Assembly: GCA_041743485.1 (NCBI GenBank)
Contig: JBGTMR010000167.1
Coordinates: 1 to 64,000 of the forward strand
Length of the DNA: 64,000 nucleotides
Reading direction: 5' to 3'
Origin: JANDLT01 sp041743485
GTDB taxonomy: Bacteria > Acidobacteriota > Blastocatellia > Pyrinomonadales > Pyrinomonadaceae
The number at the start of each line of letters is the position of its first letter. Within the stretch, counting starts at the first letter, position 1. Below are positions 1 to 8,305 of this stretch, piece after piece. Both the position numbers and the translations under genes were made by a program. The notes under the pieces were generated by a model. The model ran no database searches. It saw only the letters and a program-made list of their open reading frames with translations, and was not told where the DNA came from.

Positions 1-53
1 GAGGTTTAGCAATCTCCGGCATCTGGTTTAGTATCTGTGTGACTACGGTCATC

Positions 54-112
54 AGCCAACTTCCTTTGGTTGTATGTTTGGTCACACACATCTAAACGGA
101 AGTTGGCTTTTT
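54..112 (+). terminator. Stem-loop with T-tract upstream of the first gene
   Basis: Eleven-base perfect inverted arms (AGCCAACTTCC at 54-64 and its complement at 98-108) are followed by five T. The 33-base loop is long for an intrinsic terminator, so this could instead be an operator or the end of a small element. It would end transcription entering from the left before the gene at 151. Confidence 0.4.
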
Positions 113-150
113 CTGTCAAAATTTGTCCACAGTATTGATAAGGTTAAGAC

Positions 151-2208
151 ATGAACAGAACAGGAATTCTGCACGACGACGAATTGCAACTTCTGAAACA
201 GCGAGTCAACTGCTCCGTGACGACGCACGGGGACAAGGAATATGACGAGCAGCGGACACCGTGGCTTGAGGTTGTTGAACAACTTCCATCAGCAATTGTG
301 AACGCTAAAATCGTGCAGGATATCGTGGAGACGATTCGCTTTGCCCGCGAAAGGAATCTGTCTTTGGGAGTGCAAAATACAGGTCATGGCATCGCCCGCC
401 CGTGTAACGGAGGCATCCTTCTGCGTCTCTCGGAGATGAAGGCTATCAAGGTGGACGCGGCAGCGCGAACCGCAACAGTTGAGCCTGGGGTGCAGTCCAG
501 CGATTTGCTGGCGGCGGTCGAGCCGGAAGGATTCGCTTTTCCTGCCGGTCAGGTGTCCAACGTCGGAGTCATCGGCTACACGCTGGGCGGCGGAATCGGA
601 TGGCTGGTGCGCAAATTCGGTGCGGCTTGTCATACGGTAAAAGCGGCAACTGTCGTGTTAGCGGATGGGTCGGTCGTCGAAACGACGGCAACTGAAAATC
701 CCGAACTCTTCTGGGCGCTGCGCGGCGGCGGGGGGAATTTCGGAGTCGTCGCGTCCTTGACGGTCGGACTTTTCCCGCTCGGCAAGATTTTCGGCGGGCG
801 GGCTTTTTACCGTATGAAAGACGCGCCGGAAGTGCTGCGCTTTTACCGGGAATGGTCGTCGAATCTGACGGACGATACTTCGACGGTGCTTCGACTTATG
901 CAGGTTCCCCCGACTCCGAAGAATTTGTTGAACCTGCTGCACCTGCGCGGCACGCAAACTTGCGTGATTGGCATCTGTCACACCGACGAATTGACGGCTG
1001 ATGCGCTGCATCAACAGATTCTCTCGTTCAAAGCACCTGCGATTGACGACTTAGACCTGCGACCGTATTCCGAGATGGCGCAGTTTGAAGAGGCTTCAAG
1101 TCTGCAAGGAGCCGCTACTTTCAGTAATTTGGAATGCCTGCAAGGGTTAAGCGATTCCGTGCTTGACGGGCTGGCGGAGGTTGCGCGGGATTATCTTCCG
1201 CCACTAGGGATGATAGAACTCCAGCAGCTTGGCGGCGCGTTGAGCGCGGCTGAGGAGTCTGCGTCCTACACAGCCCCCAAAGCACCGTTCGCTCTCCATC
1301 TTGTGTCGCCCACAATTAGCGCCCCGCTCAAAGAACTCGCCCGCGACACACGAAAGGCTTATGACTCATTGGGCGCGGTTTACACCGGCGAGACCTCTTA
1401 TAATTTTTTGCGCGGAGACCAGCAACACCGCGTAAGGGACGCATTCAGCAAAACAAAGTATACGCGTTTGCAGGCAATCAAGCAGAACTACGATGCAACC
1501 AATTTTTTCTCGCTTAACATAAACATTCCCCCGACTGAGGAAGAGCGAGGGGAACGTCAACAAACATCGCATAGGAGTAGAACCATGAAAATTCTAGTCG
1601 TCGGAGCCGGCGGCAGAACCGGCAGAGCCGTCGTCGAACAGGCTGTGGCAGCCGGTCACGAGGTTACGGCTTTCGTTCACAAAGCAGACGAATACGACGT
1701 TGCAAATGTTCGTGTCATAGAAGGCGACGCCGCTGACAGTGCCGCAATGGACGCGGCGGTTCTCGGTCAAGACGCCGTTCTCGACACGATTGGCGGCAAA
1801 ACACCTTACAAAACAACGACCCTCGAATCGAGTGCCGCCAGCACAATCATCGCTGCCATGCAGCGAAACGGTGTGCGCCGTCTCGTGGTCACGTCTATGC
1901 TCGGCGAAGGAGAGAGCAAGGCGAACGCTCCCATTTATGAACGCTTACTTCTTGCGACCTTCTTGCGCGGCGCGGACAAGGACAAAGCGGCAATGGAGTC
2001 CGCTGTCGAATCGAGCGGTCTGGACTGGGTGATTCTACGCCCAGCCATCCTCACCGACGACTCCGCCACAGGTAATGTTCGGGTCTTCGATGCCGAAACG
2101 GGCGAGAAAGCCCATAAGATCACACGCGCCGACCTCGCCTCCTTTATGATTGCCCAACTTTCGAATGACGAATACCTCCATCAAGCCGTTACTATCGCAA
2201 ATGGCTAG
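151..2208 (+). CDS. FAD-binding (BBE-type) oxidoreductase fused in frame to NAD(P)-binding protein
   Basis: This 685-residue frame joins two proteins. Residues 1-470 form a PCMH-type FAD-binding oxidase: GHGIARPCNGG near residue 90 (His of the covalent flavin site), the GYTLGGGIGWL loop near 155, and a berberine-bridge-like end at NFFSLNINIPP, where such proteins normally stop. Residues 479-685 form a complete NmrA-like Rossmann protein. The linker (EEERGERQQTSHRSRT) is charged and low in structure. The Cys of bicovalent flavin enzymes is not seen in GYTLGGGIGW. Ancestrally two genes are likely and the stop codon has been lost; a true bifunctional enzyme is possible. The substrate cannot be told. 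Confidence 0.8.
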   Translation: MNRTGILHDDELQLLKQRVNCSVTTHGDKEYDEQRTPWLEVVEQLPSAIVNAKIVQDIVETIRFARERNLSLGVQNTGHGIARPCNGGILLRLSEMKAIKVDAAARTATVEPGVQSSDLLAAVEPEGFAFPAGQVSNVGVIGYTLGGGIGWLVRKFGAACHTVKAATVVLADGSVVETTATENPELFWALRGGGGNFGVVASLTVGLFPLGKIFGGRAFYRMKDAPEVLRFYREWSSNLTDDTSTVLRLMQVPPTPKNLLNLLHLRGTQTCVIGICHTDELTADALHQQILSFKAPAIDDLDLRPYSEMAQFEEASSLQGAATFSNLECLQGLSDSVLDGLAEVARDYLPPLGMIELQQLGGALSAAEESASYTAPKAPFALHLVSPTISAPLKELARDTRKAYDSLGAVYTGETSYNFLRGDQQHRVRDAFSKTKYTRLQAIKQNYDATNFFSLNINIPPTEEERGERQQTSHRSRTMKILVVGAGGRTGRAVVEQAVAAGHEVTAFVHKADEYDVANVRVIEGDAADSAAMDAAVLGQDAVLDTIGGKTPYKTTTLESSAASTIIAAMQRNGVRRLVVTSMLGEGESKANAPIYERLLLATFLRGADKDKAAMESAVESSGLDWVILRPAILTDDSATGNVRVFDAETGEKAHKITRADLASFMIAQLSNDEYLHQAVTIANG
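1585..2208 (+). CDS. NAD(P)-binding NmrA/SDR-like protein, possible internal start
   Basis: ATG at 1585 lies in frame with the fused gene and has its own Shine-Dalgarno sequence (AGGAG, 1573-1577, seven bases upstream). The 207 residues begin with ILVVGAGGRTGR, the glycine-rich dinucleotide loop of atypical short-chain dehydrogenases, and include DWVILRPAILTD, typical of NAD(P)H-binding proteins. The product is a full-length family member, so it may be made both free and as the tail of the fusion. Function is probably a redox sensor or quinone/aldehyde reductase; the substrate is unknown. Confidence 0.55.
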   Translation: MKILVVGAGGRTGRAVVEQAVAAGHEVTAFVHKADEYDVANVRVIEGDAADSAAMDAAVLGQDAVLDTIGGKTPYKTTTLESSAASTIIAAMQRNGVRRLVVTSMLGEGESKANAPIYERLLLATFLRGADKDKAAMESAVESSGLDWVILRPAILTDDSATGNVRVFDAETGEKAHKITRADLASFMIAQLSNDEYLHQAVTIANG

Positions 2209-3430
2209 GAACTCTTCGGGGGGTACGGCGACATGCCTGTTGGAGATGAGAAGGGGCTGCGCCGCCACTCAAGCTCCAGCTCGGCTGCTATCGGTTGAAC
2301 TGGATGCATCGATAGATGAACCGCTTAGTTAAAATATCCGCTCGAACATAGGAGTTACAATCAACGACCGTGTGTCGTTTACTCAAACCCACTCAGAAAT
2401 GTTTGTGTCCGCTCCAATAGTCTCGCGCCAAATGAAATGACTGATGAAGTATTGCGTATTCCGGAGCAACGTGACCGCAGATTCCGCACTGATGGCTCTC
2501 CCGATCTTTTGATGATACGGATTTCGATTCTCCTGCCAGCTTGTTATAACGAGCGGTATGGAAGTCTCATCTTTACTTGCCGATCCCGCCGCGATTCGTT
2601 TAACGCACATCGTTTCCGCTGACAAGTCGTTGACGCTCGTGGTCTGTGCCAGCCGACGAAGTGCCGCGTGCTCGCAGTGCGGTTGTGCCTCAACCCGCGT
2701 TCACAGCCGTTATATACGTTGCGTTGCAGATCTGCCGTGGCACGGCGTCAGCGTCCGTCTTGAACTCCATACTCGCCGCTTCTTTTGTGTCAACGAACTT
2801 TGCCAGCCAGCGTCGCGTCTTCTGCGAGCGACTGCCGTCGGTGGTCGCTGTTTACGCGAGGAAAACGGCGCGCCTCACGACCGTGCTTGAACTTATCGGC
2901 TTCGCCCTCGGTGGTGAAGCCGGAGCGCGTCTCGCCCGCGAACTTGGCTTAGGCGTCAGTCCCGACACGCTGCTTGAGCGCATCAGGCGCGCGGCGAAGC
3001 CGGAAGTCGCCACGCCGCGCGTTCTCGGCGTTGATGATTGGGCGAAACGTAAAGGCGCAACCTACGGCACGATCCTCATTGACCATGAGAAGCATCGCCC
3101 CGTTGACCTGCTACCCGACCGCGAAGCCGGAACTCTCGCCGCATGGCTCACAGCACATCCCGGAGTGGAGATCATCACGCGCGACCGCGCCGGAGCATAC
3201 GCTGATGGTGCGCGCAAAGGTGCGCCCAACGCTATCCAAGTCGCCGACCGCTGGCACCTACTCAAGAACATCAGTGAAGTTTTAGAGCGTCTCCTGAACC
3301 GCCATCGCAAGGTTTTGCGCCGAGCTGCAAACGAGGTTGCTGCAACGTCAAATGAGGTAGGCTAGAAAAAGTGGACGCCATCACGGGAAAGATTTTAATC
3401 TTTCCACCGACGAAAGATGGAGGTTCACCA

Positions 3431-3754
3431 ATGAAGCAGCAGTTACCAAAACAAGTTTATACCAGCGAGTATCGTGCTCAAGCCGTGGAGATGATTACCC
3501 GCGACCGTTTGAGCGTCGCCGAAGTCGCACGCAAGCTGGCGATGTCACAGAAGACGTTGGCGAACTGGGTCAAGCGTGCGGAGGCTGGCACGCTTGCCGT
3601 AGCGAGCGGCAGCGCACGCCGCGAAGCGAGTGTCGAGGAAGCCGAGAACTCGCGCTTGCGCCGCGAAGTAGCAGAGCTTCGCATGGAGCGCGACATTTTA
3701 AAAAAAGCGACGGCGTTCTTCGCCAAAGAACACTTGCCCGGTGGGCGTTCATAA
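3431..3754 (+). CDS. IS3-family transposase OrfA (helix-turn-helix, leucine zipper)
   Basis: About 107 residues from ATG at 3431, preceded by a GGAGG ribosome site. An N-terminal HTH (SVAEVARKLAMSQKTLANWV) binds the element ends, and a heptad-type coiled coil (ENSRLRREVAELRMERDILKK) follows for multimerisation. Seven consecutive A at 3700-3706 form the usual -1 slippery site; slipping there enters the OrfB frame with no stop, giving the OrfAB transposase. Confidence 0.9.
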   Translation: MKQQLPKQVYTSEYRAQAVEMITRDRLSVAEVARKLAMSQKTLANWVKRAEAGTLAVASGSARREASVEEAENSRLRREVAELRMERDILKKATAFFAKEHLPGGRS

Positions 3755-3768
3755 AACGGTGGTGCGGC

Positions 3769-4626
3769 GTGTATCCGGTGAGAGTGTTGTGCCGGGTCTT
3801 GGAAGTCTCAGTTAGCGGCTATCACGCATGGTTGGTAAGAGAACCGTCGAAGCGTGCCGCTCACCGGGAACGCTTGAAAGTAGCGATTGCCGCCGCCCAC
3901 ACTCGCACCCGTCAAACGTATGGCAGTCGGCGGTTGCAGCACGAATTGATGCGCGATGGGTTTCGGGCGAGTCTGGGAGTCATCAAGGGGTTGCGGCGCG
4001 AGTTGGGTTTGAGTTGCGTGCAACACAAGAAGCGGTTTCGCGTGATGACGACCGATTCCAAACACGCCTTGCCGATTGCCCCGAACTTGGTAGCACAAGA
4101 CTTTAGCGTCGAGCGTCCCGATGCCGTCTGGACGGTAGACATCACCTACGTGCCGACACAAGAAGGGTGGTTGTACGTGGCGGCGATCAAGGATTTGTTT
4201 GCGGGCGAGATTGTCGGACGAGCGTGTGGTGAGCGGATGACTGCGGAGTTGGTGATTGGCGCATTACGACAAGCAGTCGAGACACGCCGACCGGGGGCAG
4301 GTTTGATTCATCATTCGGATCACGGTTCACAGTATGCCAGCGCGGAGTACCAAAGATTGTTGACAAGTTACGGGATGCGCTCTTCGATGAGCCGCAAGGG
4401 TAACTGTTATGACAACGCACCGATTGAGAGTTTTTGGGGAAGTTTGAAAACCGAACTCGTGCATCATCGCCGATACGCGATGCGGCGCGAAGCCGAACGT
4501 GAAGTTCTTGAGTACATAGACATGTTTTACAACCGCCAACGACGCCAAGCACGCTTAGGATATTTGTCACCGGCAGCGTTCATGCAGCGGTACGTCGGCG
4601 AAGCGCAACAGCAACGGGCGGCGTGA
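3769..4626 (+). CDS. IS3-family transposase OrfB (DDE catalytic subunit)
   Basis: 285 residues from a GTG. The rve-type integrase core shows all catalytic acids: D in VDITYVPTQEGW, D in HHSDHGSQY, and E in CYDNAPIESFWGSLK. The HTH_21 region precedes them. It is probably translated mainly as the OrfAB fusion by -1 frameshifting at the A7 run in orfA. No disruption is visible, so the element may still be active. Confidence 0.92.
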   Translation: MYPVRVLCRVLEVSVSGYHAWLVREPSKRAAHRERLKVAIAAAHTRTRQTYGSRRLQHELMRDGFRASLGVIKGLRRELGLSCVQHKKRFRVMTTDSKHALPIAPNLVAQDFSVERPDAVWTVDITYVPTQEGWLYVAAIKDLFAGEIVGRACGERMTAELVIGALRQAVETRRPGAGLIHHSDHGSQYASAEYQRLLTSYGMRSSMSRKGNCYDNAPIESFWGSLKTELVHHRRYAMRREAEREVLEYIDMFYNRQRRQARLGYLSPAAFMQRYVGEAQQQRAA

Positions 4627-5758
4627 AAGGTCGCCCACAATCCGCAACTTATGGCGTCCACTTTTGACGTACCCCCTCAAAATGAAGCCGTGGTCGCTGT
4701 GGAGTCCGATGAGCGCGCGAAGGTAAATGACGATGCTGTGCTTGGTCAGCAAATGGCTGTGGTGTCGGAGACTGAAGAGCGAGATGTTGCCGGTGAACAA
4801 CACGACACCGAGCAAAGAGCATTGTATGTGACGACTCAGGAGTTGAAGCGGCGAGGGTTCACCATCAATCAGATCAGGCTGCAAGTCGGTCGTCATCATT
4901 CGACTATCGCGCGACTTTTCGGTGCTGACATTTATCCAAACCGCGCGCCGCGCCGCCGGGGGCGCAAACAGGCGATGAGGTTCGATGCTTATCTGCGGCA
5001 GCGGTGGGACGAAGGTTGTCACAACGCGAAGCACCTGTTCCGTGAAATCAAAGCGCAAGGTTATGGCGGCAGCTCGGTGACCATCCGCCGTTATGTTCAC
5101 CTTTGGCGCGAACCCGTTCCAGATGTCTTCAAAACGCCGTTGCCGAAAACACCATCGCCACGCGCCGTCGTGTGGTTGCTGCTCAAGCCGACGCCACGCC
5201 TGAGTGATGAGGAACAGAAACTGATCGCCGGCATCACGACTTTGAGTCCGACGATCAAAAGGGGGTGTGAGTTGGTGCAAGAGTTCCGGCGCATCGTGCG
5301 TGAGCGAGCCAGCGAGTCGCTGACAAGTTGGATAAACTCAGCAGCGGAAAGCGGGATGGTTGAGTTCGAGAACTTCGTGACGAACTTGCGCCGTGACGAG
5401 GCGGCGGTGCGTGCCGGACTAACTCACAAATGGAGTAACGGGCAAACGGAAGGACAAGTCAACCGGCTGAAGTACATCAAAAGGCAGATGTTCGGACGCG
5501 CGAACTTCGATCTTCTGAAAGCCAGAGTTCTTCACGTGAACTAAAAGTAGCAACGACCTCCGCCGTCAGGACAAACGCGAATCATCAAAAGTCCGGGACA
5601 GCCAACTGCGCGGAATCACTGATCACAAACATCGGAATACGCAAAGTATGACTCTGGACCTTTCAGAAGTCATGATTCATGCTATGAGCGGCGGGTTAAA
5701 TCGAAAAAAGATTTTCAGCGGCAAATAGAAGCTCCACCAAAAAATAGCAATCAGACCC

Positions 5759-5788
5759 TTGACAGATAGTCCTTGCAAGGAGTATTCT
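5759..5788 (+). promoter_or_regulatory. Promoter and operator of the MarR gene, leaderless layout
   Basis: TTGACA at 5759-5764 and TATTCT at 5783-5788 are 18 bases apart and would start RNA at about the ATG (5795). A near palindrome (AGATAGTCCTTG and CAAGGAGTATTCT, 5764-5788) fills the spacer and resembles the perfect operator at 6277-6300. This suggests autoregulation by MarR. An AAGGAG (5777-5782) could serve a longer transcript. Confidence 0.5.
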
Positions 5789-5794
5789 CACGTC

Positions 5795-6265
5795 ATGCCG
5801 GGTAAACTACAAACACAGCTGAAGCAATCCAAGCCGTTCGCGTCGCGTGAGGAAGAGGTTTACCTAAACCTCCAGCGCACGGCGGAGGCGCTATTGTGGA
5901 AGGCGACGGAGCTACTCAAACCCTACGATCTGACTCCGACGCAGTATAACGTGCTGCGGATACTGCGCGGCGCAGACGGCGGCGGGCTGATTTGTCGCGA
6001 GGTCGGCGAGCGAATGGTGTCGCGCGACCCGGACGTAACGAAGATGCTCGACCGTCTGGAGTCGCGCGGGCTGATCGTGCGTGAGCGCGACACAAAGGAT
6101 CGCCGCGTCATCATCACGCGCATTACGGAGGACGGGCTAAAGTTGCTGAAAGAACTCGACCAACCCGTGAGCGAGAGCACGCGCGCGATGCTCGGACACC
6201 TCGGCGCTAAACGACTCGATACGCTCAACGAATTACTGGAGCAGGCGCGCGAGAACGCCAGCTAA
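5795..6265 (+). CDS. MarR-family transcriptional regulator
   Basis: 156 residues from ATG at 5795. The winged helix contains LTPTQYNVLRILRGA, then RDPDVTKMLDRLESRGL as the recognition region and ERDTKDRRVIITRITEDG as the wing. MarR proteins are dimeric repressors released by phenolic or electrophilic ligands or thiol oxidation. A 24-bp perfect palindrome lies just downstream, in front of doxX, and a related one lies in its own promoter. The neighbours (DoxX, azoreductase) resemble quinone-stress regulons of MhqR/YodB type; that parallel is an inference. Confidence 0.9.
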   Translation: MPGKLQTQLKQSKPFASREEEVYLNLQRTAEALLWKATELLKPYDLTPTQYNVLRILRGADGGGLICREVGERMVSRDPDVTKMLDRLESRGLIVRERDTKDRRVIITRITEDGLKLLKELDQPVSESTRAMLGHLGAKRLDTLNELLEQARENAS

Positions 6266-6276
6266 AAAATTTAGCC

Positions 6277-6300
6277 AGATAGTCGTTATAACGACTATCT
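6277..6300. promoter_or_regulatory. 24-bp perfect palindromic operator for MarR
   Basis: AGATAGTCGTTA is followed directly by its reverse complement. It sits between marR and doxX, just upstream of a possible -10 (TACAAT, 6308-6313). The half site AGATAGTC recurs in the marR promoter at 5764. Confidence 0.75.
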
Positions 6301-6363
6301 GAATGAGTACAATCCGACTTGGAATAGCCGCGAGATTTCACATCAAAGAGGAGAAGAAAATTA

Positions 6364-6806
6364 TGAATTCCTATCTGCATCCGCTGTCGCGCTTGCTCGT
6401 TGCGCTCATTTTCATCATGTCAGCCGTCGGCAAGCTGTTCGGCTTCGCGGCTACTTCTGGGATGATGGCGAGCGTCGGCTTCCCAGCGCCGTCGCTCTTT
6501 CTGACGGCGGCGATCCTGATCGAACTTATAGGTGGGACGATGCTGCTCGTCGGCTACAAGACGCGGTGGGCTGCCATCGCGCTGATCGTCTTTCTTATCC
6601 CGGCAACGCTCATCTTCCACGCTGCTAACCTCGCCGACCCGGCGCAAACTCAACAACAGATGATCGAGGTCTTGAAGAATCTCGCGATTCTCGGCGCGCT
6701 CGTCAAGTTCGCGGCTGACGGCGGGGGAGCGTTTGGGTTCGACAATTTGCTCGCCGCACGCGCACGAAGAGATAGGGTTGACGGACGCAGACTGGGCGGC
6801 GGCTGA
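6364..6806 (+). CDS. DoxX-family membrane protein
   Basis: 147 residues from ATG at 6364, preceded by AGAGGAGAAG. Four hydrophobic segments: LSRLLVALIFIMSAVGKL, SLFLTAAILIELIGGTML, AAIALIVFLIPATLIF and LKNLAILGALVKF. The GK-F signature of DoxX is present (VGKLFGF). DoxX proteins are inner-membrane proteins linked to quinone and thiol redox stress. The operator just upstream puts it under MarR control. The last residues (about 20) are basic and unlike the family. Confidence 0.85.
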
Positions 6807-6907
6807 AACGGCGTTCTGATTACGCGCTTGAAATCTGTGCTGCACGGCGCGTAAGGCAGAGACGAACAAGCAGCGCAAGAAGAGAAGCACACACCGGAGG
6901 AAGAGTT

Positions 6908-7117
6908 GTGAAGAACATGCTATACGGAATCTTCGACTGGGTCACGATGCTCTTCTCGCCGCTCGTCGAGAACATCTTCGATTATGCGGAAGTGTCGAAC
7001 GCACGGCGCGAGGTGCGGAAGCGCAGGCGGCGCATAGAAAAAGCGTCCGCCGCAGAGACTTTACGAGACGCGGGCGCGACGATGGGCACCCGAGGTGGAG
7101 AGTCGTTAGGCTGGTGA
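6908..7117 (+). CDS. Small hypothetical protein
   Basis: 69 residues from GTG at 6908 behind a strong GGAGG (about 6896-6901). A hydrophobic N-terminus (MLYGIFDWVTMLFSPLVENIF) is followed by a very basic stretch (RREVRKRRRRIEK). I do not recognise the family. It lies between doxX and the azoreductase in the same direction, so it may be cotranscribed. Confidence 0.5.
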   Translation: MKNMLYGIFDWVTMLFSPLVENIFDYAEVSNARREVRKRRRRIEKASAAETLRDAGATMGTRGGESLGW

Positions 7118-7250
7118 GCGCGCGGGGCGTATGAATTGATCTATCTACGACAGCGCACGCGCGGCAAAATCATTTTGCGTGTAGGTGCGTGAGCAAGGAA
7201 ATGATAAAGGTGTTTCGATGCACCAAAGAATTAGAGAGAAGGAAACAAAG

Positions 7251-7859
7251 ATGAACATCTTACACATAGATTCAAGCCCGCGCGGCGCGGCTTCTCATTC
7301 GCGGCGCATGACCGCTGAACTCGTCGGCTTACTCAAGCAAACGCACCCGGAGGCAGTCGTCGCGTATCGCGATGTAGGGCATGAGCCACCGCCCTCCTTG
7401 ACGGAAGATTGGCAGCAGGGCGCGTACACGCCGGAAGCCGAGCGCACGCCCGCCCAGCGCGAAACTCTTCGCTACTCGGACGAGGTAATCGCTGAGTTGC
7501 TGCGCGCCGATACACTCGTCGTCGGTGCGCCGATGTACAACTTCGGCATCCCGGCGATGCTCAAGGCATGGCTCGACCAAGTCATTCGCGTCAACAAAAC
7601 ATTTCTTCCGACCTACGAAGGTTTAGCGAAAGGGAAGAAGGTTTTTGTCGTCACGAGCAGAGGCGGCGGCGGCTACGGTGCGGGCGAGGCGATGGAGAAA
7701 TTAAACTTTCAGGATTCATACTTTAAGACGGTCTTCGGCTTCATCGGCATCACCGATGTCAACTTGATCCACATCAACAACACGGCGAAAGGCGAAGAAG
7801 CCGTGCGCGAAGCGGTCGCGGGCGCGCGGCAAGAAATCCAGCACGCGCTCGCTGCTTGA
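7251..7859 (+). CDS. azoR: FMN-dependent NADH:quinone oxidoreductase / azoreductase
   Basis: 202 residues from ATG at 7251 behind AGAAGGA. Flavodoxin-like fold: SSPRGAASHSRR binds the FMN phosphate, APMYNFGIPAMLKAWLDQV is the family signature near residue 95, and VVTSRGGGGYG follows. AzoR reduces quinones and azo compounds by two electrons using NADH. Location after marR and doxX fits a quinone-detoxification group. A longer frame from 7185 exists but lacks a better ribosome site. Confidence 0.92.
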   Translation: MNILHIDSSPRGAASHSRRMTAELVGLLKQTHPEAVVAYRDVGHEPPPSLTEDWQQGAYTPEAERTPAQRETLRYSDEVIAELLRADTLVVGAPMYNFGIPAMLKAWLDQVIRVNKTFLPTYEGLAKGKKVFVVTSRGGGGYGAGEAMEKLNFQDSYFKTVFGFIGITDVNLIHINNTAKGEEAVREAVAGARQEIQHALAA

Positions 7860-7970
7860 TGAACCGGTTGAGACTTCCTGCGTGCCTCGTGAAAAACGAC
7901 GACCGTTCGCTTGGGTTGGTAGTCATGCCGACGCGGCGGGACAGCGCGGAATCAGTTCCTTCTGAATGCA

Positions 7971-8246
7971 TTAGGAATTGATGCGTGTGCCGACAAGTCC
8001 GAGCGACGAACGGCGGTTGGAAGTTTCACCCGCAGCGCGTATCGCCTTGTCGTAGAAGACCGGTTTTCTCGTGAGCTTTGAAAGAGTTCCGAACTCAATA
8101 AGCAGCCTTTCCGTTTCGGCAGGGTTATGTGGCACGCTTGCGCCGGGAAACGTGTGTCCCATCTTCTGCGCCCCGATGAGTGGATTGACATTGAGAATAA
8201 AATTCGATTTGTGTTGAGCGGTCACATTCGTTTGCGAATACAACAA
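7971..8246 (-). pseudogene. Fragment of a GH47-like alpha-mannosidase
   Basis: Minus-strand frame of about 91 residues. EFGTLSKLTRKPVFYDKA and RRSSLGLVGTRIN resemble the conserved block of glycoside hydrolase family 47, which normally spans some 450 residues. Everything before and after is missing. It is a broken remnant between two plus-strand genes. The family call rests on motif memory only. Confidence 0.45.
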
Positions 8247-8305
8247 AACGAAGCCGACTACTACTCTTTCATTGTTTGATTCCCCAAAGTTCTGTAGAGC
8301 CTGTG

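Larger units (their letters stand above)
3353..4679 (+). mobile_element. IS3-family insertion sequence (1327 bp) with 3-bp target duplication
   Basis: Both ends start TGAGG and share AAAAGTGGACGCCAT over a 29-base imperfect inverted repeat (3353-3381 and 4651-4679). The flanks are AAA on each side, a 3-bp target duplication typical of IS3. It carries orfA and orfB with an A7 slippery run. It is inserted in the ISL3 transposase gene and itself looks intact. Confidence 0.85.
2558..5544 (+). pseudogene. ISL3-family transposase, frameshifted and split by IS3
   Basis: The N-terminal zinc-finger part (CSQCGCASTRVHSRY, then RRFFCVNELC) runs in one frame to about 2811, then continues in another frame as RRVFCERLPSVV and the DDE core (VLGVDDWAKRKGATYGT). 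A CAGC tandem duplication (2804-2811) causes the shift; one copy removed gives a continuous NELCQRRVFCERL. At 3352 the IS3 element enters. The C-terminal half resumes after 4679 and ends with THKWSNGQTEGQVNRLK. Deleting the IS3 element and one AAA copy rejoins the frame exactly (ATS-NEAVVAVESDE). The gene is inactive. Confidence 0.85.
2452..5644. mobile_element. ISL3-family insertion sequence interrupted by an IS3 element
   Basis: The ends are inverted repeats. From the left, GGCTCTCCCG and CTTTTGATGAT (2494-2516) pair with the right-hand complement ending at 5603. The similarity extends outward through GATTCCGC to TTGCGTATTCCG (2452-2463 and, inverted, 5633-5644), giving imperfect ends of about 65 bases. 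No 8-bp target duplication is seen. The transposase inside is of ISL3 type. Without the nested IS3 element the length would be about 1.86 kb. Confidence 0.7.

Noticed and set aside
4567..5280. 237-codon minus-strand frame across the IS3/ISL3 junction
   Set aside because: Spans the junction of two elements and is a shadow of the transposase frames.
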